From positions 1 through 34,286 of IMG/VR virus record IMGVR_UViG_3300042381_000722: DNA of 34,286 nt, one strand, 5' to 3'. The translations under genes were made by a program, and so were the position numbers. The notes beneath the pieces were generated by a model. It worked only from the letters and a program-made list of their open reading frames with translations. It was not told the origin of the DNA and searched no databases. Shown piece after piece: positions 6,549 to 15,168 of the stretch. This DNA comes from a virus. Numbering within the stretch: the first letter of the stretch is position 1; every line of letters begins with the position of its first letter.

Positions 6549-7076
6549 TTATTTGCTGGCTGTCAAAATTCCATCGTTGTCGATTGTCACGGTCCACAGG
6601 CTTGAGTCTGGAGCCAGCAGCTTAAACGAGGCCGCTGCGGTCACCGTCGGCACACCTTCGCCGCCACGGATCACATCGTTAAAAACAGTCGCGCTTGTCG
6701 GCAGCGTGGAGGAGGTCGTTCCGCTTTCCGTCCATTCAATTTCCACTTTTGCGGTGATGGAGTCCTCGGTGTCTAAGGGAAATTCCGCGTTGAGGTTTGT
6801 GGTGTTGAGGTTGAGGTCGAACTGATAGACGGTGGTTGTCCCCGTGCCGGTTTTGGTGAACGAGGCGTCATTTGCGAGGAATGAGCCAGCGAAGGTCTTT
6901 TTAAGCCCCATCTGGCCCGTTGCGCCGGCTGCCAACTCAACCACCGTCCCACCGCGCACAAACTGAACTTGGACAGGCACGATGTCGCGGCGTGTAAAAA
7001 AGAGCGTGCTTACCCGCTGCAACAAAACAGGAGAAACAACGAACTCGCGGGAATCGAGGTTGACGTAAACGCGCAT
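6549..7076 (-). CDS. Beta-rich virion protein (baseplate/fibre-associated)
   Basis: A 175-residue protein starting MRVYVNLDSREFVVSP, rich in beta strands, with Thr-rich segments (about 90-105) and the C-terminal module SLWTVTIDNDGILTASK shared with the protein at 3996-4208. Such proteins recur beside fibre genes of related phages. The role is probably distal tail or fibre attachment. It sits between the RmlC-like cupin and the fibre gene in the late operon. No enzymatic motif is seen. Confidence 0.65.
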   Translation of the reverse strand: MRVYVNLDSREFVVSPVLLQRVSTLFFTRRDIVPVQVQFVRGGTVVELAAGATGQMGLKKTFAGSFLANDASFTKTGTGTTTVYQFDLNLNTTNLNAEFPLDTEDSITAKVEIEWTESGTTSSTLPTSATVFNDVIRGGEGVPTVTAAASFKLLAPDSSLWTVTIDNDGILTASK

Positions 7077-7106
7077 GGCCTTGCCCTCGTCGCCTGTGTC
7101 AAAGGG

Positions 7107-7535
7107 TCAGCGAGACTGAACGTCCCATTGAAATGGGAAGGCAAACGGCCCCCGGCGGTCTTCATCTGGATCGGCGGGGTCGTATTCGTGGGAGGGCAAG
7201 TTGAGAATGGATGCCTCGCGGTGGCCGTGGCACGGCGTAAAGCCGTGGAATAAGCCAGCCGGGATGACCAAAAGCTGCGGGTGGTCGGCGGCAAGGATGA
7301 TCGTCTCGCCGCGCATTGCCTCGGCGTCCCAAATGCCGACCTTGGCCGCGCCAGCGACGCAATACCAACGGTCTACTTGCAGCCGATGGCGATGCCAGGC
7401 TTTGACCACGCCTGCCGCTGCCGTGGTGATGTATGCCTGGCCAAAGCCGTGCGCGTCATCGCTTGCGCGGTGGATCTCGGTGAGCCTGCCACGCTCATCG
7501 AGGTGGGCGGTGAGTGGGCGCAGCTGGGCTAACAT
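7107..7535 (-). CDS. RmlC-like cupin (dTDP-4-keto-6-deoxyhexose epimerase family)
   Basis: A 142-residue protein. I place the start at ATG 7535, which overlaps the glycosyltransferase stop by seven bases; the frame is open to 7706, but that part is a shadow. Cupin/RmlC hallmarks: VVKAWHRH (His48, His50), QVDRWYCVAGAAKVGIWD, QLLVIPAGLFHGF (His97) and the tail LNLPSHEYDPADPDEDR, typical of dTDP-4-dehydrorhamnose 3,5-epimerase relatives. It may epimerise a nucleotide-linked deoxysugar, or simply bind sugar. Coupled to a glycosyltransferase within virion genes, it points to glycan synthesis for particle or host-surface modification. Confidence 0.8.
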   Translation of the reverse strand: MLAQLRPLTAHLDERGRLTEIHRASDDAHGFGQAYITTAAAGVVKAWHRHRLQVDRWYCVAGAAKVGIWDAEAMRGETIILAADHPQLLVIPAGLFHGFTPCHGHREASILNLPSHEYDPADPDEDRRGPFAFPFQWDVQSR

Positions 7536-8551
7536 GGCATGAAGGGCTGCTGCCGTTGTCGAAGGTGGCCGCGATACTCGCCTTCGGTTTCGTGGTAAGC
7601 CCGGTGGTGGACTACCTCCCCCTTGGCGTCCCGCTTCACATGGTCCGCCGCCGTGTGCGGGATGGCCGCAATGCGGAGCCCGTTGGGGTTCCACCTGTGC
7701 CAGCAAAGGAACAGGTCTTGAGTCCCTTGCCCTTGGTAGCCTTCAAAGGTTGCAAGAGCCAAGGCCCGGGCAGAGAGCAAGGTGCAGCCCAACCCGCACC
7801 AATCAGACGGGACGATGGCCCCCCTGCCAAGCCCAGGGTAAGCGAAGTCCATCCATCCCCTGCGCCGCCAGCCGTGTTTGCCGCTCACTTCAAACACGTT
7901 GCCATCCGGCGGGCATTTCTTCACGCGCTCGGCCAGCCGCCCGAGGCGCTTGCCCTCCTTTTCGCCAATGGCTTTGTCCTGGCAGTCCTTGAGTCGGGCT
8001 CGGCAGGCTTCCAGTGCGCGGACAAGGCGGGGCGGGAGTTTGCGTTCCTTCTCGGTGAAGTCCTCCTCGATTGGCCGCTGTGGCGTCCCGCATCCCCCGA
8101 GGAAAAGACCGTTGGGGTAGGTGACGGCGGCGACATGGTAAAACGGGCTGCCGTCCTCGGTTGGCATGGCCAGCGCCCACTCGGCCACGCGAAGGGCATC
8201 AGGCGGGACAAGGTTGTCGGCCTCGACAGACCACAAGGCCGTGGCTCGGATCTTCCTGGCTGCGGCGAATGCGGCCCCTTGCAAGGCAGCAATCCGCATT
8301 TGCGCGTCTACCTGGTAGTTCTTGCCCTCAAAACCGCCGTCTTCCATTGGCAGGGCAATAGCTTGGATGCGCCAGCCTTCGGGCAATTCAACTCTTGCGG
8401 CCTCAATGGCCGCTTTTGCCTCGTCGGACTGATCCGTGGCTAATATGAAATGCGCCTCGGCGTGGTGGCCGGCTGCGGCGGCAATGCGCCGGAGGAACTG
8501 CGGCCAGACGTGGAAATACGAACGGGTTGCGTAGGTGGCTATGGCTAACAC
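7529..8551 (-). CDS. Putative glycosyltransferase (GT-A-like)
   Basis: A 340-residue protein from a GTG start (8551). The N-terminal region alternates strand and helix like a GT-A nucleotide-sugar-binding fold and reaches LWSVEADNLVPP (about 106-117), where EADN takes the place of the DxD metal motif. The C-terminal half has a conserved-looking core around DFAYPGLGRG, SDWCGLGCTLLS and GTQDLFLCWHRW, as in acceptor-side regions of phage glycosyltransferases. A helical, charged insert lies at about 165-215. Its 3' end overlaps the RmlC-like cupin, and the Ser/Thr-rich tail protein lies just upstream. Donor and acceptor are unknown. Confidence 0.72.
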   Translation of the reverse strand: MLAIATYATRSYFHVWPQFLRRIAAAAGHHAEAHFILATDQSDEAKAAIEAARVELPEGWRIQAIALPMEDGGFEGKNYQVDAQMRIAALQGAAFAAARKIRATALWSVEADNLVPPDALRVAEWALAMPTEDGSPFYHVAAVTYPNGLFLGGCGTPQRPIEEDFTEKERKLPPRLVRALEACRARLKDCQDKAIGEKEGKRLGRLAERVKKCPPDGNVFEVSGKHGWRRRGWMDFAYPGLGRGAIVPSDWCGLGCTLLSARALALATFEGYQGQGTQDLFLCWHRWNPNGLRIAAIPHTAADHVKRDAKGEVVHHRAYHETEGEYRGHLRQRQQPFMPC

Positions 8552-8569
8552 TCGCGGGCGGGCGGCGTG

Positions 8570-10402
8570 TCAAGCGTTAGGCGGCATGGTCGGCGGCAGT
8601 GCCGTGCTGTTGCGGGCCTCGGTCCAGTAGCCAAATGAAGGACGAGTCTCAACGTCTTGGCCCAACGGCGGCCCAAGGCCTTGGATGGGAAAAAAGGAAG
8701 ATAGCGGCAAGCTGGTGGAAAATGTTGTGGCCCCGCGCCGAAATGATGATGTTTCGCCGCCAATGCGGTTGCGGTAAACGCCATCTGTGCCAGCCACGTT
8801 GGCAAAGGTTTCGCCCGCTGCCGGTGATCCGCCCCAGATGCCAATCGGCCCAGAATCAAAAACGGTTGTTGTTGAATTGCCCGACACTTGCAGAATGGCG
8901 CTGGAGGTGGTCGTGGCTGACTGCCCAGAGATTAGGGTGGTCTTTGTAAAAGTAATACTGTCGCTGTTGTAAGTGACGTACTGCCCTGTGGTTGGCATCA
9001 AAGTGGTCAGAAACGAGCGGCCATCGTAAACGTAGGTTCTTTCCTCAAGCGTGTCGGAAACATCTAGGACAAACCAATACCCGCTGGCCGTTCCAACCTT
9101 GGCCGCCCTCGGGACAAATTTGGATTGAGACAAAATGTTTCCCATAGTTAGCCCGCAAATGGGCAACTGCGGCAGATAGGTGTTTTGGTCTATGGTTTTG
9201 CCGCTGGTGTATCCGCCCTCCGATCTAAAAGAGCTTCGCTCATCGTTACCGGGGAAGTCTGAATCAGTAGTTTGGCCCGAAACTGTATAAGAGGTTGAGC
9301 TTTGCGATGCCTCACACAAAGCAATCGGCGCGGTGGTCGTGAGCGAGTAGGCCGTTGTCGTTGTGCGTGGCGCGTCCCAAGTTAGCAGGGAGCCACTGTA
9401 AAACGTGCCAGGAGTTGCATTGTTCGACACGGTGGCCAAACTCAAAACGCGGGTGGTCGCATCCGTGGCCTCCACATTGCTTGCATCGCTGTAGAAGAGA
9501 GTTACGCCAAACGATTCCGTAGTTGATCTTGCGATGGTTGGCGTAAAGGTCAGCGTTTCGTTGGGCAAATCTCCAAGAAGAACAAAGGTGCTAATGGTGC
9601 TAGTGGGCGCAGTCGTTGTGTATTGGCTCTGGTATGTGCTGTCTGCGTAACTGTAGCTGTGCGATGAGTTGCCCGCCACCCCGGTTGAGCTTTGGCTGGT
9701 GCTGGCAGTGACCTTTGGCAATGCCGTTAAGACAACGAGTGGCGAAATGGTTAGCCGGGTAGTTGATGTAGCGCGGTCAGTGGCGGCAGTTATTCCGCTC
9801 CAATTCGTGATTGAACTGTAATACCAAATCACCTCCGAGCCTGCGGCCTGCAAAATAGTATCGGCCAAACCGCTTGAAAGAACTGTGCTGCTCGTGGTTG
9901 TGGCGTCTAGGGTGACAGTGCCTGTTTGTGCGCTCGTCGTGTTTTCCGTTGCACCTGTTGAAACCGTGAAAAAACTACTGCTGGAATAAGACCACCCCGA
10001 GCCAGTGGTGGCCGTGGTCAGGCTGACCGCAAATGTGTATTCGGCGGTTGTGGTTGTGCTAGTTTGCGCGGCAACAGAAATTAGCGAGGCTGTCGTGATT
10101 CCGCTTGAGGAGGTTGTAAAAGATTCGGCAGAAGAGGTGGGGTCATAGAGCGGCGAGTCGCTTGTTCCGGCAGTTGAATGGCTAGAGAAAAAGCTGAAGT
10201 AAGTCGTAGACCCGCTTGCGCCGTGGCTTGTGTAAGAAATTCCGCTTGTTGTCGTGGTTCCAGAAGCAGGAAAGCTGACAGTTATTCCTCCGGCTCCTGT
10301 TACAGTTTGCGCGCTGCTCACAGTGCTGCTGGCTGAGTCGCCAGCCGTCTCCTCAGTGTAGCCGGTCAGGACTTTTGCCCGTGGGATTGTCCAGGCGATC
10401 AT
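8570..10402 (-). CDS. Large Ser/Thr-rich distal tail protein
   Basis: A 610-residue protein. In the first 100 residues I count 44 Ser or Thr, with runs such as SGTTTTSG and SAESFTTSSSG; this continues to about residue 330 before a more mixed C-terminal third. It begins MIAWTIPRAKV, starts in an ATGA overlap with the upstream gene (10399-10402) and has no signal peptide. Composition suggests an extended beta-rich fibre or an O-glycosylated surface protein. By order after the tape measure and two tail proteins it may carry a tail-tip or host-contact function. Its glycosyltransferase neighbour makes it the most obvious glycan acceptor; this is inference. Confidence 0.7.
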   Translation of the reverse strand: MIAWTIPRAKVLTGYTEETAGDSASSTVSSAQTVTGAGGITVSFPASGTTTTSGISYTSHGASGSTTYFSFFSSHSTAGTSDSPLYDPTSSAESFTTSSSGITTASLISVAAQTSTTTTAEYTFAVSLTTATTGSGWSYSSSSFFTVSTGATENTTSAQTGTVTLDATTTSSTVLSSGLADTILQAAGSEVIWYYSSITNWSGITAATDRATSTTRLTISPLVVLTALPKVTASTSQSSTGVAGNSSHSYSYADSTYQSQYTTTAPTSTISTFVLLGDLPNETLTFTPTIARSTTESFGVTLFYSDASNVEATDATTRVLSLATVSNNATPGTFYSGSLLTWDAPRTTTTAYSLTTTAPIALCEASQSSTSYTVSGQTTDSDFPGNDERSSFRSEGGYTSGKTIDQNTYLPQLPICGLTMGNILSQSKFVPRAAKVGTASGYWFVLDVSDTLEERTYVYDGRSFLTTLMPTTGQYVTYNSDSITFTKTTLISGQSATTTSSAILQVSGNSTTTVFDSGPIGIWGGSPAAGETFANVAGTDGVYRNRIGGETSSFRRGATTFSTSLPLSSFFPIQGLGPPLGQDVETRPSFGYWTEARNSTALPPTMPPNA

Positions 10403-11034
10403 GGCCCGAGCAGATAATAGATGTCGTAAGGCGACTCGCCCGGGGCCGCAACAGGGTTGGCGCTGGTCACTAGCCAGGTGCGAGTTGGCAGGACAATTTG
10501 CCCCGCCCCGATGACGCGATAGACGCTGCCCTCGGAAAACAGGCCAAACAGATATTCCACCGATGCGGCAATGCCAAACTCCACCGGCTCCTGCACAGTG
10601 GGCGGCGTGGCGTCGATCTCAATGGTCACGCCAGTAATGGCCTCGCCGTCCGTGGCAAGGACGGCCTTGGCATACCACAAGCCCGTGCCGGGATACTCAA
10701 ACTCCTCGTCCCAGTTGCTAGGCAAGATGCCGTTAGCCGTGCCAGGGCGCACGCGGACAAGGTAGGGTGGTGTTGCGTCCTCGGGTGCGGCGTCAGGGTC
10801 TACGCGGGCAACCAGATCCCAAGGTTGCGTGGTGGCGGGCGTCGAGCTGCCGCCAAAGACAGAGGCAGCAAGGTCAACCCTCACCCCAAGACCTTCTTGC
10901 CGTAAAGTAATGCCTCGACCTGGCAGCGGCTTATTGCGTTTTATTTCTGCCAGAATCGAGTTGAAACGATCTGCGGAAATCTCATTTAGCAGTGGTCGGT
11001 TTGCCAAAAACCTTATGGAATTGAAATCGGCCAT
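10399..11034 (-). CDS. Distal tail/baseplate protein
   Basis: A 211-residue protein. The N terminus is helical (SIRFLANRPLLNEISADRFNSILAEIKRN), followed by a beta-rich domain with a Thr/Pro linker near 65-72. It sits two genes after the tape measure and is coupled to the Ser/Thr-rich protein. Gene order suggests a component of the tail tip. I recognise no family, and no catalytic motif is evident. Confidence 0.6.
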   Translation of the reverse strand: MADFNSIRFLANRPLLNEISADRFNSILAEIKRNKPLPGRGITLRQEGLGVRVDLAASVFGGSSTPATTQPWDLVARVDPDAAPEDATPPYLVRVRPGTANGILPSNWDEEFEYPGTGLWYAKAVLATDGEAITGVTIEIDATPPTVQEPVEFGIAASVEYLFGLFSEGSVYRVIGAGQIVLPTRTWLVTSANPVAAPGESPYDIYYLLGP

Positions 11035-11035
11035 A

Positions 11036-11692
11036 CTACTCGTAGCCGTAAAGCGTTTCCACGTCTTCCCAATCGCTAAAGTTCAAAGTGTACTCTCTAG
11101 TCACTTCGTATCTTTCGCCAATGGGGCTTGCTGTGACTGAAGTGCAGATCCAAAAATTTCCTTCAGGAGCAGTAAGCTCGGGAGGGTTGGCCACCTTGGC
11201 AACGATTGAAAGGTCCGGCAGCGTGCTTTCAAACTCCGAAACTCGTCCGACAATAGCTGGAGCTAAAGCGTAATCGACTTTGCGCCGCAAAAAATTGTAA
11301 AGTAGTTGCTGCGTTTCATCTGCAAATGTTGCCCAAAAGTCAGGTTGCGGGTTTTCAATTTTGGTCAGAACTTCAGCTATTTGAGTTTCGGTCAAAAGTT
11401 TAAAAGCGGGATGCGTCTGAATGGGAACCTCTCTTGTGCCGCCAGTTAGCTCAACGCGCTTGCCATACTGGTTGTAGGTCGCGCTGCTTTCGCTTGCTGC
11501 TGCCGTGTACTCAAAAATAGCACGCTGAACGCCACCGGCTTCTTGCGTGATGCTGCTATTGGTCAAGATATAGCCGGATGGCGAACTCGGTACTGATATC
11601 TCCTCACCGTCCGTGCCAACTACAACTTTGCGAATTATCGCCCTGTCTCCGCTCAAAGTAGAGCCGCCGCCGATTGTTTCAAATTGTGCCAT
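11036..11692 (-). CDS. Minor tail protein
   Basis: A 218-residue protein immediately downstream of the tape-measure gene (two bases apart). It is beta-rich, with a helical middle (TETQIAEVLTKIEN and TQQLLYNFLRRKVDYAL, about 95-145). Its position corresponds to the distal tail or tail-completion genes of siphoviruses. No family could be named from sequence. It is probably coupled with the next gene, whose ATG lies just after its stop. Confidence 0.6.
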   Translation of the reverse strand: MAQFETIGGGSTLSGDRAIIRKVVVGTDGEEISVPSSPSGYILTNSSITQEAGGVQRAIFEYTAAASESSATYNQYGKRVELTGGTREVPIQTHPAFKLLTETQIAEVLTKIENPQPDFWATFADETQQLLYNFLRRKVDYALAPAIVGRVSEFESTLPDLSIVAKVANPPELTAPEGNFWICTSVTASPIGERYEVTREYTLNFSDWEDVETLYGYE

Positions 11693-11694
11693 AA

Positions 11695-13146
11695 TTAAGA
11701 GGATGACGGCAGGACAAGTGGCCCGCCTTTTTTGAGAATTTCCAGTATTGATTTTGCAGCCTCTGCTGCCCTTTTGGTTTCTTTGTTGGGATCTTCCCTG
11801 CGGCGAGCGTCAAATGACTCGCTTGAGGCAAATCCGATGCGCTGCAAGCCCGATGCGCCAGATGTGCCGGTCAAAGCGCCCTCTTTTCCCATCTGGCCCT
11901 GCAAGGCCATGATGCGGCTAATTGCCTGCTGCTTTTCCAATTCTACGCCTGGGCCGCTGAATCCTTCCAAGTCGGCCAGCCCCTGCATCTCAAAGTCCAT
12001 TTGCTCCTGCGGAGTCATGGCGGCTTTTTGGTTGGCTGCCGCTTGCTCCTGAACAGACTTAAGGGTTGTTCTCTTTTTTTGCGCTTCTACTTCCGCTGCT
12101 TTGGCTAGTTCGTTTTCTAGGGCAATTTGACGCTGTTTGCTTTGTTCAATTTTAGTGTTTATCTCCAGCACCCGTGCTTCAATTTCGGCAAATGATCTTG
12201 CGCCAGAACTTGCCCCGACTGCTTCCCCCGCCAGTTTTTCTTGCGTGATTTTTTCCTCGTCCAACTTTTCTTGGGTGGACATTCCGGCCTGTCTTGTCTT
12301 TTTGCTTTCTGCTGCAAAGGCGGCTTTTGCTTTTTCAACTCTTTCTGCGTCGGTCGTTCTGTCTTCAACAGCAAACCGCCGCTCGTTGTCTTCCATTGCG
12401 TTTCTGATAAAAAGCCCCTCTTGTGGCGTTTTTGCATTATTTAGTCGTTCTTGCAGCGCGGCCTGCTCCCTTTCTCTGGCTTGAGTAACGGCCAAAGCAT
12501 CAACCGCCGCGCTGCCACCCGATCCCATTGCGGCTTGTCTTTCTTCCGCCTGCTTAAGCTGTAGCGCGGCAGACCCAGACAGGGCTGAAGCGGCGGCATT
12601 GCCCATCGACTTAATGGCGGCTCCCATTTCGGCAAATGCGGCTCCTCCCGTAAGTGCATTGGCAATGACTGCGCCAAAGTCAGACTGAAGAGCTGAAAGG
12701 TTGGCTTGAGCCGCCTTGACGGATTGCTGCAACTGGTCAAAACCAGTAATGGCCGCATCCATTGTCGTGGCATTGGCAACCGCCGCATAATTGCTGTTGA
12801 ACTCCTGCAAGTTCTTTGTGCTATTGGCGACCCCTTCGGAAAGTTTGCTGAATTGGCCGGCGACAATTTGCCCAATAGCAAAACCGCCAATGACTGCTGT
12901 GACCTTGCCAAAAGCACTGGCCACTCGCGTGGCCACTGCTTGAAAGGCTTCGGCTGGTGTCGAGGCTGCGGCTAGATCAGTGCCAAGCCCCTTTAATGCG
13001 CGGCGTATGCCTTCCCCGCCGCTCCCGCCTCCGGGCGTTGCCGCCTTGGTCGCCTCGCGGCCAAAAGCCTTGGCATCGTTAAGGGCCGACTGAAAACCCG
13101 TCTTGGTCTGGTTTTCGGCAACAACTTTTACCCTGACCTCGCTCAT
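11695..13146 (-). CDS. Tail tape-measure protein
   Basis: Sets tail length and occupies the tail lumen before DNA ejection. The 483 residues are Ala/Gln/Glu/Lys-rich and largely helical or coiled-coil (about 190-400). A single hydrophobic stretch lies at about 82-106 (FGKVTAVIGGFAIGQIVAG), typical of the membrane-inserting part of tape measures. The start MSEVRVKVVAENQTKTGFQ matches the N-terminal pattern of many tape measures. At about 0.15 nm per residue it predicts a short tail of about 70 nm. Its ATG overlaps the upstream stop as ATGA. Confidence 0.85.
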   Translation of the reverse strand: MSEVRVKVVAENQTKTGFQSALNDAKAFGREATKAATPGGGSGGEGIRRALKGLGTDLAAASTPAEAFQAVATRVASAFGKVTAVIGGFAIGQIVAGQFSKLSEGVANSTKNLQEFNSNYAAVANATTMDAAITGFDQLQQSVKAAQANLSALQSDFGAVIANALTGGAAFAEMGAAIKSMGNAAASALSGSAALQLKQAEERQAAMGSGGSAAVDALAVTQAREREQAALQERLNNAKTPQEGLFIRNAMEDNERRFAVEDRTTDAERVEKAKAAFAAESKKTRQAGMSTQEKLDEEKITQEKLAGEAVGASSGARSFAEIEARVLEINTKIEQSKQRQIALENELAKAAEVEAQKKRTTLKSVQEQAAANQKAAMTPQEQMDFEMQGLADLEGFSGPGVELEKQQAISRIMALQGQMGKEGALTGTSGASGLQRIGFASSESFDARRREDPNKETKRAAEAAKSILEILKKGGPLVLPSSS

Positions 13147-13697
13147 GCCGCCCTCCTTTTTGCTTTGCTTTTCAATATGGCGATGCGCTCGGCGTCGGTC
13201 ACAATCTCAAGGTTTGAGCCGCACTCGGCCTCAAAGTAGGCTGCCTCGTACCAGCTCGCCACGCCAACCGGGGTGGCCCAGGCTTGCGGCTCGCTCATCC
13301 CAAGGCGCATTAGTCGCACCACAGTTGTGATGCTATTTGGTATGCGGGACGGTTCTGCGCGTGACTCCCCTGCCTTGGCTGTTTTGGCCCACATCTGAGG
13401 AGGCGCGCAAAAGTCGGCCACATAGGTTTTCCAGCGGGCAACCTCGCTTTCAAATTTAAGCCGGCGCAACTTCCATAGTCGGCAAGCCCATGAGTTCATA
13501 TCTGGCAGGGTTAGCCCTGGCCGCGAGCAAATCCACGCCGCAAGCCGCAGATCAGCCTCTGTGCCAAGCTGGCCGTGGTAGAATGGCGATGAGATGGCTT
13601 CTAGGCTGAAAGCGTGGCCAAGAGAAAGCGGAAACATTTGCAGTCCGCAAACTCGATGCGTTGCGTTTAAGAACGCTTCAGCGGCCAGCGAATCCAT
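13143..13697 (-). CDS. Putative tail assembly protein upstream of tape measure
   Basis: A 184-residue, mostly helical protein with several Trp (about 55, 65, 70, 85, 103 and 148). It lies between the major tail protein and the tape measure, where tail-assembly chaperones (lambda G/GT-like) are encoded. I see no obvious slippery sequence near its end, so a programmed frameshift product is not supported. The stop overlaps the tape-measure ATG. The functional label rests on gene order. Confidence 0.6.
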   Translation of the reverse strand: MDSLAAEAFLNATHRVCGLQMFPLSLGHAFSLEAISSPFYHGQLGTEADLRLAAWICSRPGLTLPDMNSWACRLWKLRRLKFESEVARWKTYVADFCAPPQMWAKTAKAGESRAEPSRIPNSITTVVRLMRLGMSEPQAWATPVGVASWYEAAYFEAECGSNLEIVTDAERIAILKSKAKRRAA

Positions 13698-13709
13698 CGC
13701 CGTAGCTGG

Positions 13710-14270
13710 TTACGTTCCTGCGAACGCTACCGTGGTAACTGTTTTGCGGACAAAATCCGTGTTGCTTAGTCGCAACTCAACGCGGATGGTGGAAGTGCTG
13801 GCGTGTGTGCCAGTGGTGACGGTGTCGCCGTCTAGCGTGGCAGTATTGATGGCCGTGCCTCTGATCGAGGTGCGGACCACATCGCCGGCTGTTTCGCTTT
13901 TTTCGGCTGAAAGAGTAGTAAAGGTAATGCCGTTTAGGGTGAAAGTGCTGGCCGTAAACGCCCCTAAAACTGTGGCCGAGGCCTCGGCGCGGGGATTGTA
14001 AAAGCGGACGCTAGGTGGCGCGGTGGAGGCAGTCCCGCTTTCAATCAGTTGCTCGTCGACCTGGGCGGTAATGGTGGCGTTAAGCACGTCATCCGAGCCA
14101 ATGGCAAAGCCGCCGAAGGTTGTGCCGATGGTTTCTGTGGTTGTTTCGGTGCGGACGTACTTGGAAAGAATGGTCGTGGTGACGCCATTTTTGTCCGCAA
14201 CCAGCAGCTTCTCAAAAGTCTTGCTTGTCGAAACGCTAAAGCCGGAAGCTACTCCATAGGTAATTGCCAT
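13710..14270 (-). CDS. Major tail (tube) protein candidate
   Basis: A 186-residue, beta-rich, Thr-rich protein starting MAITYGVASGFSVSTSKTFEKLLV, with a middle segment IGSDDVLNATITAQVD and a final strand DFVRKTVTTVAF. Size and position, between the tail-terminator-like gene and the chaperone/tape-measure pair, correspond to the siphovirus tail tube protein, which should be the most abundant tail subunit. The assignment is by order and composition. Confidence 0.65.
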   Translation of the reverse strand: MAITYGVASGFSVSTSKTFEKLLVADKNGVTTTILSKYVRTETTTETIGTTFGGFAIGSDDVLNATITAQVDEQLIESGTASTAPPSVRFYNPRAEASATVLGAFTASTFTLNGITFTTLSAEKSETAGDVVRTSIRGTAINTATLDGDTVTTGTHASTSTIRVELRLSNTDFVRKTVTTVAFAGT

Positions 14271-14286
14271 GCCCCTTGGGGCGGTG

Positions 14287-15168
14287 TCAATTCTGCTGGC
14301 AGTAGAGGGTCAGGGTCAGGACATCAGTCAACTTGTTGTCGCTGCGATCAGAGCTGTGGCCTGTTTCAATTAGGCCTGCCACAGTCACGTTGGCCGAGGT
14401 GAAGTCTTGCGCTAAGATTTGCCGCAAGGTGGCGCTGACATCTTTCGCTACCCCTTGATGCGTAGTCGCGCTTTCCCCTGGCGTGACTACCTCAATGGTC
14501 ACATTGGCTGACCACCGGGCTAGTTGGGCAAAGGGTCGCATGGCTGTTAGACAGGAAACCACAATGCGCTGCGCTGGCAGTGCCGTTTCGGCATACTGCG
14601 GATAGACCGTGTAGTAATCAGTCACGCCGCCTGGCAACTCGGCCTGCAAATGGGCTGCGACTATTTGCTCAATTTCATGCCGCAGACTGTAGGTTTGCGG
14701 AGAGGCGCTAGTCGGTCCTGCCGGAGAGGTGGCGATGCGATCCCCTGCCACGGTGGAAATACGGATCGTGTCGGTTTGAATATTTGGGGCCGTGTTGCCC
14801 TCAAGCTCAACCAAGTTCCAACCGTACAGGGTCAGATCGGCCTGTGCCGCGTTTACATAGACAATCGCCGCATTGGTGTTGGTATCGTCAAGCCTGTTAG
14901 AAAGGGCCGCCACTCTGTTTTTGTGGGCAGTTTGCCAGCCCGCTCCTCCATTGGCCGATGACATTACGCTGAAATCCATTGTCACTCGGCTGCCCGAACG
15001 CACGCCGCCCTCGATCAGATCCGAGCCGGCATTGGCCACAATAACGCACGGCATGGCCAGCGGGTCGGCAGGAACGGCATGGCGAATTGAAACGCCAGAA
15101 AGGCTTGTCCCGCTGACTCCTGAGATGAGCCAGTTGGCCAGATGGGTTTCTAGCTCGCGGGCAATCAT
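14287..15168 (-). CDS. Tail terminator-like protein with internal duplication
   Basis: A 293-residue protein whose halves look like two copies of one domain (about 1-140 and 160-293). Each half begins with an amphipathic helix (IARELETHLANWL; LRHEIEQIVAAHLQAEL), then a loop with small hydrophobics (AMPCVIVANAG; LPAQRIVVSCLT), then long strands, a helix (NRVAALSNRLDD; DVSATLRQILAQD) and closing strands. This is the order expected for small tail-terminator or completion proteins, which are usually about 130-150 residues. It probably caps the tail tube where it meets the head. Its ATG overlaps the upstream stop. Confidence 0.6.
   Translation of the reverse strand: MIARELETHLANWLISGVSGTSLSGVSIRHAVPADPLAMPCVIVANAGSDLIEGGVRSGSRVTMDFSVMSSANGGAGWQTAHKNRVAALSNRLDDTNTNAAIVYVNAAQADLTLYGWNLVELEGNTAPNIQTDTIRISTVAGDRIATSPAGPTSASPQTYSLRHEIEQIVAAHLQAELPGGVTDYYTVYPQYAETALPAQRIVVSCLTAMRPFAQLARWSANVTIEVVTPGESATTHQGVAKDVSATLRQILAQDFTSANVTVAGLIETGHSSDRSDNKLTDVLTLTLYCQQN

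Noticed and set aside
7514-8443. 309-codon plus-strand frame opposite the glycosyltransferase
   Set aside because: It is the antisense shadow of the minus-strand GT gene: Pro/Arg/Gly-rich translation without family features and no neighbour on that strand.
13143-13697. Programmed frameshift of a tail-chaperone pair before the tape measure
   Set aside because: Only one frame is coding between the major tail protein and the tape measure, and no slippery heptamer was evident near its end.
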